Notes under the pieces: model-generated
What the model saw: only the letters and a program-made list of their open reading frames with translations
The model's database searches: none
What the model was told of the DNA's origin: nothing
Part shown: positions 35,519 through 47,467 of the stretch, one piece after another
Position numbering within the stretch: position 1 is the stretch's first letter
Layout of the letters: every line of letters begins with the position of its first letter
Translations under genes and position numbers: made by a program
NCBI GenBank assembly: GCA_012931725.1
Contig: CM022945.1
Coordinates: 152,903,883 to 152,967,882 of the forward strand
Direction: 5' to 3'
Source: Litsea cubeba
Lineage: Eukaryota; Streptophyta; Magnoliopsida; Laurales; Lauraceae
DNA length: 64,000 nt

Positions 35519-36961
35519 TAAGTGGGAGTGGGGCCCACAACTTAAAGAACTTCTCGGGCTCAAAACATGGTTTTCGGGGCTTCAAATGAATTCGACGAAG
35601 AAGACAAAGTTGATCGGAAAAATTTCTAGTTTCCAAAAAGTATATATTTTGCTCATTTTGGTGACATTGAAATCGGTGTCCAGATTTTGGGTAAAAAGAC
35701 CATTTTGCCCTCAATTAGTGAAAAATCGGGTTAAGGTCTTCAAATGAAAACGATGTCAACATGAAAGTTGTAGGGATTAATAAGATAAGTCCAATGGGGT
35801 TAAAAACACGATTCTTGAAAATCATCGGTAAACCCCCAATCTCACACAATTCGTAATAAGAACCCCCAAAGGGTCCCACAAATAAAAAGGCTCTCCAAAT
35901 TCCCCAAAACTATTATAAAAGCTATTCTAATCCCCAACTAATCCAAAACCACTAAACACACTAAAACTAAAACACAACTAAAACAACTCTAAACGAGGTC
36001 TCTCGGGTCGGGGTCTTACAGACATTCACTCAGTTGATCTAAGCTCAGCCAGTTGGACTGATCATCACTGGTAGGAGCTATTGAGAGTGTTGTGTGGCTA
36101 TCATGATGAGCATTGTTGGAGACGAACGGTGCGATACCCAGTCCGGTCTCAGTGTGTGTTGATGGATGCTATTATTTGCGGGGCTAGATAATCCCCAGCA
36201 CTGTGAGATTTTCCCCGCCACGACTGTGTTCAGTATGGGAGGGCCACGACATAATATCCCGCGGTATCCAGCTTGTGTGAGTGTGCCATTTTGTGTAGGT
36301 TTATTATATTATGTTTATCTTGATTCTATTTGTGTATCTTGCTCAACTGCCTAGAATCTGTACCATTGCTATTCTCTTAACTTTATTACTATCTCTACTC
36401 ATTTGATGCATACATTCTATATTATTAGCATACTATGACTTGCCAGATCTTTAGATCTGATCCACTCTTGGTGCTTAGGTCTTGACCCCGAGTTCGAGGG
36501 CGATGCGTAAGCACTCGTAGAGGTGCCCGTAGTAGATGACTACGGATGGGGACCGACCGACCAAGAGGTCGAGCCGGAGGGTGGAGAGCCAGCACCAGTG
36601 GCAGGGGCTTGAGTGTCTATTTGTTTGGGATTTTGAGAGATTTTTGTGGTGAGCTGAGTAGTTAGACAAATATGTAATTAAACCTTGGTTTTTATCACTT
36701 GTCATTTTAGGCTGGATAAGCCCGTTATACATGATATGATTTTGATGATACCTTGTGCTTCCGCTATCTCTGTATTGCTTCCGCTTATTTCTTTATGCTT
36801 CCGCAATATAACTGTTGTTATAATATTGCTCAAAAAGTTTTAAATTGGACCTCACTGTGGACCTATGATCTTGGAAGTTCTCAGATTTTTCGGGAAGTAG
36901 CGCGCCAATTTTGGTACTTTGACGATTTTCTCGGTATCCGGAATTGGGGCGTTACAGCTGC

Positions 36962-38062
36962 CGAAGCGTCAACTCCCTCGGCAACTCTCTGAACTCCGGG
37001 TCGACCTCAACTCCCCGGACTATCATCTTTGGGACGCTGGGACCATTTCCACTTCCTGAAGAACAAACTGCTCCTTCCAAGAAGCAGAAGTCCGCCTCTC
37101 AACGTGTCACTGCCGTGACACCAAAGGCGAGCACCAAAACGCCAGAAGCCCGTGGCACCCCCACGAAGCCTTGACCTCTAAACGACCAGGTCTATCTTAA
37201 GACTTGGTCCCCAAGACCTTCACCAAAACAAAGAAGGTCCCAAATATCCACCAAGCCAGCATGCCTGGCCCCACTCAAGGAGAACCAATTCTATCCTCTT
37301 GCCTACATGAAAGAGGAGAGACCCATCTCCAACCTGACTCCCAAGTCAACCCAGCATGAGCCGGCTTGTTCTTACAAGCCCAAAATAAAGTCATGCATCA
37401 TAAGGCCTCTGCAAACACCTGCTAAGGCCTACAATCCTTCGGTTCGACCCTTCATATCTACAGGGACCGAACTCGAAAAATTCAAAGCTTCGCTTCAACA
37501 GGAGAAGGACCGGGTTCGCATTCGGTGCTTGCCCAGCTACAAAGAAGACAGGCTTGGCTGCTGCGCTCGAGGGAGCACATCCTTCATTATCAAAGCCCAG
37601 CCAGAACTGACCGAAGCTCAAATTGCTCGTCGTATATGCCGCCGCCCGTCGTATCGACAAAAGAGACTAGAGAAGCAAAGGACCCAGCCTCCTACACTTC
37701 AAATCTCTTCCAAATGGGTCGAAAAAGAAAGACCCAACCAAATTGCTGCTGTCCATATGGTTGGAAAAACCAGAAGACGACAAAAGTCAGCAAAAAAAAT
37801 CCATGTCCGACGTCCGGTGACGTGCAGCGTCTCCAGGACAAGAAGACATTTAGAAGAATCCCCTGCTCCTTCAAGCAAAGGACGGCAGAGTGATCCTTCC
37901 TCAAGTTCTTCGTCAAAAAGAATGAGCCCAAGCTCAATCACCAGGACAGTTTCTTCGATCGAATCTCGAGGGATGAACGTCCTGGCTACAATTTCTGAGC
38001 CACCACCTCGCAATCCACATCAACATGATGCGCTCACACGTATCTAGCAGTAGGAACAAGGC
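36962..38062 (+). pseudogene. Tat-A gag, middle part (copy 3)
   Basis: Reading resumes after the Tekay-type solo LTR with CCGAAGCGTCAACTCC and runs as gag until the solo Tat-A LTR. It contains the basic Pro/Thr/Lys-rich part (FGTLGPFPLPEEQ, 37017 onward), YMKEERPIS (37307), then an Arg/Ser-rich 246-codon stretch (37307-38047) with EAQIARRI and QRRSRTRR-like sequence. A stop (37172) and a TAG (38045) break it. It matches 5935-6880 (minus) closely. Confidence 0.8.
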
Positions 38063-39814
38063 TGTTGACACCAAAAATATCACTTTGCTTCTTCAAGATC
38101 CAGAAAACTGCATGAAGTCGCAACCTGGCATAAATACGCAATGCTACTTCCAAAAAATCAAATCTTGTCAGAATCAAACAAAAACTGCAAGATCCTTCAA
38201 GACATCCAAAAGAGGAGTACACAAGAAGTTTCGGGCCATTGCAAAATCATTTGGCCTAACTTCGCTTCTCCGACAGTTGAAAAGGAGCTCCCGGCGGCGA
38301 AAGCATCGGAGACACCAAATCTTCGATCAGAGCCGATGGATGGTCTCAAAATACATCCAAAAGGCTCCACGTCAAGTTCCCAGTCAAACCGACAATGTTT
38401 GACCCTACATCAACCCTCGAACAGCTAAATCAAGCCTCTCAGCGGGGAGAACCTCCAAGGCCACCACTCATTAGATAGAGCACATGGACAACTTCAAAAT
38501 GCTTACAAAGGGCTACACGTCAAGTTTCAGGTCATCTCGACAACATTTGGCCATACTTTGATGCTCGGAAGCCAAATCGAGCTTCTTGGCAACGAGGCTC
38601 CCCGGGACCATGGTTTCCAAGACAGAGCCTGTGGATCATCTTAAAATGACTCCAACAGGTTCCCTATCAAATTTCTAGTCAATCGGACATCGGTTGACCG
38701 CACATCAAGCCGCGACATCTTCATCGCGACAAAAGCAAGTCTACTGGTGATAGGACCCCAAACGGCTTCAAAACTCAAACAGAAGCCTATGGTTGTTCTT
38801 ATTTATTGCTCAGCAGGCTTCACGCCAAATTTCAGGTCATTCTGACATTGTTTGACCCAGTTTCAGCTTCTGACGGAAAATCGGCAGCTCTGCCCGACAA
38901 AGTCTTCGGCTTTCTCAGAAAATTGGAAACTTTGTAAAACAAAATTCAATGATTCTCATCAGGTTTTCTACAGGGAAATCAGGCCAATAAATGAAAAAAA
39001 AATGTCAAGGAAAAATACAGAAGAAAAAAGAATAAAAAAACAACAAAAACGGACACAAAACGGGACAAAAGGGGGGAAAACCCCCCCATGGTCGCAGACC
39101 TCCGACCCTGGCCCAGGGTCGCCAGCCCCTGCGACCCTAGAGCCCGAGATCGCCAGGAGGGCCCCGGAAACCCCATTGTTTTTCGTTTTTCGTGATTTGA
39201 AGCGTCTGACCTCTGGCATTTTTCAAAATTCATACTTTTGAGACACAAAATCCTCTGACATCCGTCAAAATCACAGGTCAATCATCAAGAGTATTGAAAT
39301 CAACATTGATCGCCAACCGGTTAACCAAAAAAAAGTGTGCTTTCTACCCGACCGATCGAGAAATCGACAGGACAGATGACACCGACCCGCTGTTGGCAAC
39401 CAATACCTGAAGTTACATGGTCATCCGATGTCGATCCACATGAAGATCCATCGATGATCATCACCAGAATAATCTCAAAAGACGCGGCACGACCTGCGAC
39501 TCTTCAACTGCTCGGCGACCACTTAATGCCATTAACTGACTAGCTTTATTACAGTCATTAATCGATTTCCTTGGACGGCCCAATCAGAAGCAAGCATCCG
39601 GGAGTTACAAGTCAAGAGATTCATGACATTTAAACCATGAAACTCCTCCCATCATGGCGATTAAAGGCGATTAAATGCCCTCAATCTCCTCTGGCCAATC
39701 AGAAGCCAAGAAAAAGGAGTTACAAAATAAAGGAATTAAATCCTGTAACTCCTCCCATTATGCTGCTTAATGACAATAAACGCCCATAAACTCTCCTAAA
39801 TGGCTACCAAGAGC

Positions 39815-39824
39815 CTATAAATAG
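39815..39824 (+). promoter_or_regulatory. First TATA box of duplicated promoter
   Basis: CTATAAATAG in GAGCCTATAAATAGGAGAGC; the original copy. Confidence 0.65.
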
Positions 39825-40049
39825 GAGAGCACTCCAAAGGAATCCAGATCGGAAAATCACAGAGATCGAAAAAACAAGACAGATCCCAGATCAGAAAAAA
39901 GCACAGAAATCCAGAGAAAGAAAGAGAAAACTCTGCGGAAGTTCTACAGCGACCACCGCTGCAAGGTGACAAAAGTCCCTTGGGGGGCACCCCCCCCCCC
40001 ACATGGTCCTTGCCTTCTCCTTAAACTCTCCTAAATGGCTACCAAGAGC

Positions 40050-40059
40050 CTATAAATAG
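40050..40059 (+). promoter_or_regulatory. Second TATA box of duplicated promoter
   Basis: CTATAAATAG in the same context, 235 bases downstream of the first, within the tandem duplication. Confidence 0.65.
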
Positions 40060-40893
40060 GAGACAACCCCAAGAATTCCAGATAGACTGGAGAAAATCTG
40101 AAAATTCAAACAGAAAAAGGCATCAGAAATCTAAGAGAAAGAAAGAGAGAAAACTCTGTGGAAGTTCTGCATCGACCACCGCTACAAGGTGACAAAAGCC
40201 CCTTGGGGGGGTACCCCCTCCCCAAGGTCTTTGCCTTCTTCTTCTGCCTCCAATGGCTTAGACGTGGCTTTTCAGCCCATCTACTTAGTTTTTTATTGGA
40301 CATAGGACCTCCTTTTGGTCTTTGTCCTCTAAAAACCTGAGGTTATAGCCAAGCCAAGCGAATCAATAGCATCCTCTGTTCTCATCTGCATGGATGATGG
40401 CGAAGTACACATATGGCTTGCGACCATTAATCTGAACGGGTCCCTCACAATCTCCTGAGAAGTTAGATCCTCCTTTTCTTGCTTCTCATTGTAGTTTGTA
40501 TTTTTTCAAAAGAGACAAAAATCACAACTCTTGTCTTTCGTTATTGATAAGGATTATAAATCGGCTATAAACGCCAAAAATCAGCTATAAACGCCAAAAT
40601 CGGCTATAAATGCCAAAAAATCGCCTTTCACAGCAAATGAAGAAAATGTCTCTTTTCTTAAATATATGTGCAATGGAAAACTTGAAAGATGTTGATTTCC
40701 TTTTTACTTGTGAAGGTTGATCTCCGGATCACCACTTGCAATTCCAAGTAAAATAGAAAATCTGGCACACCCACACAAAAGAAATGTTGATGCACGCCTT
40801 TGCCCCCCGGTTACGAAAGGGTCGGACCCAAATGGACTCCCACATCCGCCGACCTCAGTAGAACCGAGCAGAATGCGCTGGTCCATCAAAGGC

Positions 40894-42307
40894 CAGCAGA
40901 GGATTGAAACTCTGATGGAAAACATTCTCCTCGCCTTCCAAAATCAGGCGAACAATGAACCTCCTCCGAATCATCAGTATGATGAGGTAAATGGAGAAGA
41001 AAACGAGTCACACGCCCTTACCAAAAAGGACGTAGACAGTATCCTCGCAAAAGCAAAAGAAGAGGATATACTCAAGGAGCATGGGATCAAGCCACCATAT
41101 CCCTTATAGATGGACTCGGTCCCGTTCCCCACAAAATTTAAGTATCTTACTCTCCAAACATATACGGGGAAAGGATCAGCCAGACAGCACGTTATCTACT
41201 TCAAGATCTTAACCGGAGCTATCGCGGATCAAGATGCACTCAAGATCCGCCTCTTTACAACTACCCTAAAAGGTACGGCCTTCGATTGGTACTCCACTTT
41301 GCCGAAGGACTCCATCCAAAATTGGGTCATGCTAGAGACACTTCCTGACTCACTTCAAAGGTGAAGATCATCCCGCTACTATGGCTCAGCTGTGCAGCCT
41401 AAAACAGGGGGAGAATGAGTCAACATATGACTTCATTCACAAGTGAAAAGCAATGGCATACAAATGCTCTGATGTATTGCCACAAGCGTCGCTTGTTGAC
41501 ATTTCCCAAAACAACATGAGAGCTAGAATCCACTCCATGATCATCGGCAACAAATCAAAGAACCTGCGAGAACTCCTAGAAGCTTCCATGGAAGCTGAAA
41601 CGGTGATTAAAGACCTCAACAGTCAGAAATCATCAAGAAAATAGCCAACTGCCATTGCAACCTCTAAACCAAAGAAGAAAGAGGTCCTCAATGTGTAAAC
41701 CAAGTCAGCTCCTCAGCCACCAAAGAAAGCTGAAAACAAAGCTGCTGGTAGGAGACCCGAACTCTCTGATGCCTTCAAGGAGCGAGTGGAAAAGAAATAC
41801 CCGTTCGATGAAGATGTTGATGAAATCTTCGGGGCTCTCATGGCAAACGGCAAGCTCACTTTGCCTGAACCCAAAAGACCGGGTGATGTTGGAAAAACCC
41901 ACGATCCTCGGTACTGTCCATACCACCAGATGATTTCGCATCCTCTGAATCAATGCTTCATTGTGAGGGAGAAAATAAACGAGATATGGAAAAACGGAGT
42001 CATCACCTTTGACAAAAACTATGGGTCTGCCTCCGTCAACATGGTGTCATGTGGACAAACATCAAAATCACCGAAGAAGAAGATCATTACTTCCTTCAAG
42101 GTGATAAACTCAATCCAAGCGTCCGAGGAACTGGTTCCTTACCGGACACCAGACGGACAACCCATATGGGTACATCCCGATCTCCTAGAAGATGAAAATT
42201 GGGAGGTCGTGAAAACAAAACCTATAGCTCAACAGCGAAGGCAAGCTAGGAAACATCTCCTCAAGCTCAAACGGCAAGAGAAGACCCAGCCAAAACAAGA
42301 AGTCTAA
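40894..42307 (+). pseudogene. Tat-A gag, capsid and nucleocapsid part (copy 3)
   Basis: Continues GQQRIETLMENIL after the solo LTR. The capsid part has LTKKDVDSILAKAKEEDIL, MDSVPFP, TYTGKGSARQHVI and TAFDWYSTLPKDS. The knuckle is CPYHQMISHPLNQC (C-X2-H-X4-H-X4-C, about 41915-41955). Lesions, confirmed against copy 2: TAG at 41107 where copy 2 has a Trp codon, a two-base loss near 41338, TGA at 41444 where copy 2 has Trp, and stops at 41642 and near 41696. From about 41340 on, the frame is the same as that of protease, RT and RNase H. Confidence 0.8.
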
Positions 42308-43960
42308 GAAAAGGCAGAGGCTTCCTCTACGCTTCACTAGAGGCAACAAAACTCAGACTAGGGGGTAAGAAAATTCACTCTTAATGATTTCATGCCACCT
42401 CACTTCAAAGAAGCCACGCAGGGAGGGACTTCAAAGGGGGTAAGAAAATTCACTCTTAATGATTTCATGCCACCTCACTTCAAAGAAGCCACGCAGGGGG
42501 CATCATACTCTTGCAATTCGGTAGTTGGATTCTCCATTGATGGATACGAGTCCAGCGACACCGATGATGGATTCGAATCCAACTACACCGACGAGTGGGA
42601 GGAGTCCCTTGAAACAGGAGAATATCTCTCCGATGAAGAATGGGTTCCTGAGACTCATCTTATGCTAGTAATCCGGTATAGCCCCCTACAGCCACAAGGA
42701 TCATGGTCTGATGATGAAGAAGACCAAGAGGTTGTACAAGAAAATGCTGTTGAACCAGCACCCGTCATTGCTCCATTGGAAATCAACAATGTTGAGCCAC
42801 AAAGAGCAGATGAAGAAGAAGATTTGGCTTCCATGCCTGATCTTGAAGAATATCCAAGGATCTTGCAGCGTCTCGCTCTAGAACAAGAGCAAGACTGCAT
42901 CAACGAGCTTCCTCGCAATCCAGAGCCTGAAGTCCCTGAAGACCATCAGGTACATCCTCCCTTAACTCCTGAAAATGGAGAAAATTGCTGGATAGACGAT
43001 CCTCTTACATCCAAGGATGAGTCTGACTCCGATCAGGCAACGTCTCCTATTAGAGCTTCCTGTAATGTGATAATTCGGGATTATAGCTCTTCCGAAGCAT
43101 CATCTCACGAGATCACTTACACTCCGACGACTCCGAGCAATACATCCTCTGGAGCCACCTCATCTCACGTGACTTTCACTGAGACGACACCCTCTCAGGT
43201 TTCTTCTCCTGAGACAGTGACTTCAAAGCTCACACCCTTCCTGACTGAAGAATTCCCAGCTATTGATGTTTGGGACGATGAATTGGTCAACGAAGAATAA
43301 AGGCTGCTGGATGCTGTTCAGGACTTGTTCTCAAAAAATGCTCCGTCCAACACAATCACTGAGGGTGGCAACTCTGCTGCAGATACATCCTCAGCAAATA
43401 AAAAATGACAGCCTCTTGTTCTCAAAGATAATCTTCCAAATGAAGACCCTTCTCAAGAAGCTCTCGAATTTGGTAAAGGCCCCCTCTCTGGCCGGGACTA
43501 CCACAAAAATTACAACCAATCTTCCTTTACATATGTAAATCCTTTGGGAAAAGATGTTGTAAGTGCCCCTAGTGGAAACAATGATGAACATGCAGGCCCT
43601 AAGGAGGCATTCAAGTATGACTTGATTAATCATTTCAAGCACATACCTGCACGTCTGCACATCCTACACTTATTGCGAATGTCTCTACGCTCTCGTTATA
43701 ATCTCATTTCAGAATTACAAAAGCTGAATGAGGATGTCGACAAACATGCCCCGCAAGTCCTCCAAATTGAAATGGACTATCCGGTCAAAAACTCAGAAGC
43801 GTCCTCAAAGGGAGAAAAGAAGAAAACTGAGGGATCATGCATTGAATGCCTCTCGGTTCAAAAGGCAGCTGGTGCAACCAACGCCTTCACTAAGGACGAC
43901 CTCCTACTTGGCTAAATAAGGCACAACCGACCCCTGTACTTCACAGGGTACATCAAGGAA
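42308..43960 (+). pseudogene. Tat-A acidic linker between gag and protease
   Basis: In frame with gag and protease, interrupted only by stops (for example 42305, 43298, 43406, 43913). A 75-base direct repeat (42361 and 42436) encodes two copies of KFTLNDFMPPHFKEATQG. Then follows about 280 codons very rich in Asp, Glu, Ser and Pro, with DTDDGFESNYTDEWEES-like runs, without a fold I know. The last 130 codons (KYDLINHFKHIPARLHIL, then FTKDDLLLG and HNRPLYFTGYI) are the conserved stretch before the Tat/Ogre protease. In Ogre elements this region holds an intron; I cannot show one here. Confidence 0.65.
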
Positions 43961-44623
43961 ATGCCTATGCACAGAGTTCAGATCGACCCAGGTTCTGCAC
44001 TCAACCTCATCTCCACTTCTGCTCTCGAAGAGTTGGGCATCCCACCCAGCAAGCTGAGCCACACATCTGTATCTATCTTTGGATACGATGGGAGTACTCA
44101 AAGACCTATCGGCAAAATCAGGTTTAAATTGCAAATAGGTGATCTTATCTTTGAGGTCACCTTATATGCAATAAAAATCCCTTCATGCTACAACATCCTT
44201 CTCAGACGCCCCTGGATCCACGAGAATGGTGTTGTCCCTTCAACTCTATATCAATGCATCAAGTTTGTTGGTGACGGCGGCATGATACATCGAGTCTTTG
44301 TGGACAGAAAACCCTTTAAAGGTAAAGAAGTCCACTTTGCAGGCTCACAAATGTATGAAGGTGAAAAAGAAGAAGAGGAGAAGCACACAACACCCTTTGC
44401 CGAAAATCTCCAGAAAGATAAAGGCAAGGCTCCTCAACAATCACCGGAAGAAAACAAACCATCCGGTAAATCCGAAGAGAGCATTCAAACTCCCTTCATC
44501 ATCTCCCTCAAACCTTCAAAGCCTTTGGTCATCACAACTAAAGTGAAGAAGGCAAAGCAAAAGTCTGGGGGCAAATTTGTTATCTCTTTCATGTCTATCA
44601 TGCAAGACACGGATTCGGATTGA
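43961..44623 (+). pseudogene. Tat-A aspartic protease
   Basis: About 220 codons. The active-site loop is IDPGSALNLIS (residues 7-17), with the second conserved loop YNILLRRPWIHENGVVPSTL (about residues 78-97), where many Tat proteases have LLGRPW. A Lys/Glu-rich tail follows and ends in two stops (44621 and 44624). The domain is upstream of RT in the same frame, as in Tat Gag-Pol. It would process the polyprotein. Confidence 0.75.
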
Positions 44624-46519
44624 TAGCCAGAAGACGACACATCGTCAAGCCAAGCTGACACTCAGAAAGTTTAGCCTGCTCTTACTCCAATGGAGACAAC
44701 TTCTGACATAGAAGATCCTACGTCACCTTCCTTCGTTGTTCCAGCAACTTCAGCAAAGGAAAAGCCTATCTTCTTCCATAGATCGGATGCTTCTTCATCA
44801 AACTCCATGCTTGAACCTTTCCAAAATGTAGGTATGCCTTAACTATCCTTATATAGTTCTGTGGCATAAGCTATTATGAAGAAAATGGGCTATGATGCTC
44901 AAAACCCAGTCGATTTGGGAGAAGGACGTGGTATTCTCACGCTATTGGGGCCCATCTTGACCAAAAGCCAGCTGGTAGATTGGAGACTCTACGGCCATGT
45001 AGAAAAGTCTTCACACGGGTTAGGGTATGATCCCGACACTCCCCTGAGACAGTTGACACAAAGGCTTAAAAGTTAATTTACTGACCAAGCCTCAACATCT
45101 CAAGTCCATGAAAACATCGATCTCCCTGGATATCTCTTCAATGAGTCACCTGACAAAGATCAAGGAAGCTCATCCAATTGGTACAATTTCTCTGACAATG
45201 AAGAGGAATTGTCCGATGGCACAGACATGTGGTCTTCTAAAGAATCCTCGTCTCCAAAAGAAGTACCCTACTTCGACACGGTTTCAACGGGTAATTGGGA
45301 TCATCTCATAGCAAGCCTCGAGAAAATTGCCGATCAAGAAAACCCTTGGAAAGGAATAAAACCTTGGTCTGGAAATGCCCTTGAAACCCTAGAAGGTTTC
45401 GTTGAGCTGGAAGCCTCCGAAAATATTGTGGAGGAACCACCTTCGAACCTTCCAACAGAAGATCCTGTTCAAAAGATAGACTTGGGAACACTAGATAACC
45501 CACGTCCTGTATTCATAAGCAAGAATATAAAGGATGATGAGTTACCCGAGTATATCGCCTTTCTTCGTGAGTTCGTTGATTGCTTTGCATGGTCTTACGC
45601 TGAAATGCCTGGCTTAGACCCTAAAATAGCAGTCCACAAATTCAATCTTCAAGAAGACATCAAGCCTGTCAAGCAGGGCCAAAGAAGATTCTGTCCAGAT
45701 ATGATGGATAAAATTGAACAAGAAGTTCAAAAACTCAATAGCGTCGGCTTCATCTATGAGGAACAACATCCTGAATGGTTGGCCAACATTGTCCCCATGA
45801 CAAAGAAAAACGGGCAGATCAGGGTCTGTATTTACTATAGAGACCTGAATGGCGCATGCCCTAAAGATGAATTCCCGCTCCCCGTACCAGAGGTAATGAT
45901 TGACAATACCTGTGGATTCAAGCGAATGACATTCATGGATGGCTTCTCTGGCTACAATCAGATAAAGATGCATCTTGAAGATGAAAAACATACATCCTTT
46001 CGGACCCCATTTGGCGTGTATTGCTACACTGTCATGCCATTTGGTCTGAAAAATGCTGGTGCCACATATCAGAGGGCTATGATGAAAATATTCCAAGATA
46101 TGCAGCATAAGACGGTTGAATGTTACGTTGATGACCTCGCCGTCAAAAGCAAAAGAATAGAAGATCATCTCGAAGACCTTCGAGAAGTCTTCCTCCGACT
46201 TCGCAAACACAAACTGCAAATGAATCCTCTGAAATGCTTCTTCGGCGTCTCGTCAGGTAAATTCCTCAGATTCCTACTTCGGAAAGCTGGAATAGAGCTT
46301 GACCCCATAAAAGTCAAAGCCATTCTAGAAATGCCCTCTCCAAGAACCTTGAGAGAACTCAATGGGCTTCAAGGTAGATTGGCCTACATCAGACGGTTCA
46401 TCTCCAATCTTTCGGGGAAATGCCGTCCATTCTCCCGATTGATGAAAAAAGGTGTAAACTTTGTCTGGGATCCTGACTGTGAAGCTGCATTTCAAGATAT
46501 CAAGTCATACCTGACTTAA
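44624..46519 (+). pseudogene. Tat-A linker and reverse transcriptase
   Basis: The linker has several stops (about 44672, 44839, 44869, 45074) and includes MKKMGYDAQNPVDLGEGRGI, a G-patch-like stretch seen before RT in Ogre/Tat. RT follows: FAWSYAEMPGLDP, HPEWLANIVPMTKKNGQIRV, YYRDLNGACPKDEFPLP, FMDGFSGYNQIKM, MPFGLKNAGATYQRAM, and catalytic CYVDDLAVKSK (about 46120). The active Asp pair is kept. It ends at TAA 46517 where RNase H should follow. No frameshift is seen from gag to here. Confidence 0.82.
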
Positions 46520-47467
46520 CCTCCAGTGTTAGCTGCTCCTACCACTGGAAAACCATTCATCTTATACACAAGAGCCCTTGATCACTCTCTGGGCGCTCTG
46601 CTTGCATAAGAAAATGATGAAAGAAAAGAAGCTGCTCTATACTACCTCAGTCGCATGCTAGTAGGTGCAGAGCATCGCTACCCTCCAGTCAAAAAGGAAT
46701 GCCTTGTAGTGATGTTCGCCATACAAAAACTGCGTCGCTACTTGCTTTCCAACACAATATACCTGGTCTCGAGGATCAACCTCTTGAAGGTCCTTGTCAC
46801 AAAAGCAGGTTCTCTCAATGCCCGACTGGCAAAATGGTCCATCCTTCTGTCATAATTTGATATTAGGTATGTACCACAAAAGGCGATCAAAGGACAAGCT
46901 CTAGTGGACTTTCTCGCAGAGCATCCATTGCCTAAAGATTCTCCACTCAGAGATGATCTCCCAGACGAACCAGTCTACAATGTGGAGACTTTCTCACAAA
47001 ATGCTTCCTGGGACATGTACTTTGACGGTGCAACCAGGACAAATGAAAAAAGGCAGCTGATCTCGGGAGTTGGCATCCTCTTTGTTAGCCCCGACAAATA
47101 CATGATTCCACATGCTTTCTCGCTACTGGAACCATGCAAAAACAATGTAGCTAAATATCAAGCTCTGTTCCTAGGATTAGAACTCGCCATCGAATCCGGT
47201 AATACTATGCTGGAAATCTTTGGAGACTCTCAACTGATCGTCAACCAGATGAATCAGAAATTTAAAGCCAGGAAGCCTGATCTGCTGCCTTACTACAACA
47301 AGGCACAATCGCTTCTGCAAAAGTTTGACATCTGTCACATCACCCACATTCGTAGAGGTGAAAATATATGTGCAAATGCCCTGGCTGGACTTGCCGCATC
47401 TATGGCAATCCAAGAAGGGGAAAACATGCAAATCACTGTGCGAAAGAAGAGGCCTTCCTCCTCTTAA
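46520..47467 (+). pseudogene. Tat-A RNase H and archaeal-type second RNase H
   Basis: The first RNase H (PFILYTRALDHSLGALLA to KWSILLS) is followed by a second, archaeal-type domain beginning WDMYFDGA, a combination that defines the Tat clade. Stops at 46607 and 46853 interrupt it. In the second domain two catalytic acids are lost: VAKYQAL has Lys where the family has Glu, and ICANALAGL has Asn where Asp is usual. Both are explained by G-to-A changes. Asp in FDGA and in GDSQLIV is kept. Confidence 0.8.

Larger units (their letters stand above)
24744..36020 (-). mobile_element. Full-length Tekay (Del) chromovirus, Ty3
   Basis: An 11.28-kb minus-strand element with both LTRs, flanked by perfect GACAT at 24739-24743 and 36021-36025. 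From its 5' end (right): LTR, tRNA-iMet primer site, gag-protease, RT-RNase H, integrase with chromodomain, polypurine tract, LTR. The LTRs differ by roughly ten substitutions by eye plus one repeat unit, so it is the youngest insertion in the window. Three coding lesions make it defective as written. Confidence 0.93.
32835..36020 (-). repeat. Tekay 5' LTR (3186 bp)
   Basis: The partner of 24744-27866, 63 bases longer, mainly because it has five instead of four 62-bp units. Other differences are single bases, for example at 33750, 34246, 34308, 34810 and 35234. Confidence 0.93.
22089..36956 (+). mobile_element. Tekay-type solo LTR (about 3.6 kb) split by a full Tekay element
   Basis: The two outer parts (22089-24743 and 36021-36956) form one LTR beginning TGTGAGGCCCCACCC and ending GGGGCGTTACA. 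ACTGC at 22084-22088 and GCTGC at 36957-36961 flank it. The uninterrupted Tat-A gag of copy 1 reads CATCAGCTGCCGAAG here, so GCTGC is the target duplication with one later change. No internal region exists, hence a solo LTR made by LTR-LTR recombination. TGT...ACA ends rich in CCCC/GGGG resemble Tekay/Del chromovirus LTRs. The plus orientation is inferred from a TATA box. Confidence 0.78.
38063..40888 (+). repeat. Solo Tat-A LTR inside Tat-A gag (2826 bp)
   Basis: Begins TGTTGACACC and ends CCATCA, flanked by perfect AAGGC at 38058-38062 and 40889-40893. No primer site or internal sequence follows; gag continues at once. The intact gag at about 5950 (minus) confirms the empty site, CAGGGCCAGCAGAGG. 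It is longer than other Tat-A LTRs because about 235 bp around the TATA box are duplicated (39789-40023 and 40024-40250). Confidence 0.93.

Noticed and set aside
37391..38013. Minus-strand ORFs over Tat-A gag (also 5993-6313 plus)
   Set aside because: Mirror images of the Arg/Ser-rich gag stretch, which is matched by three copies on the coding strand.
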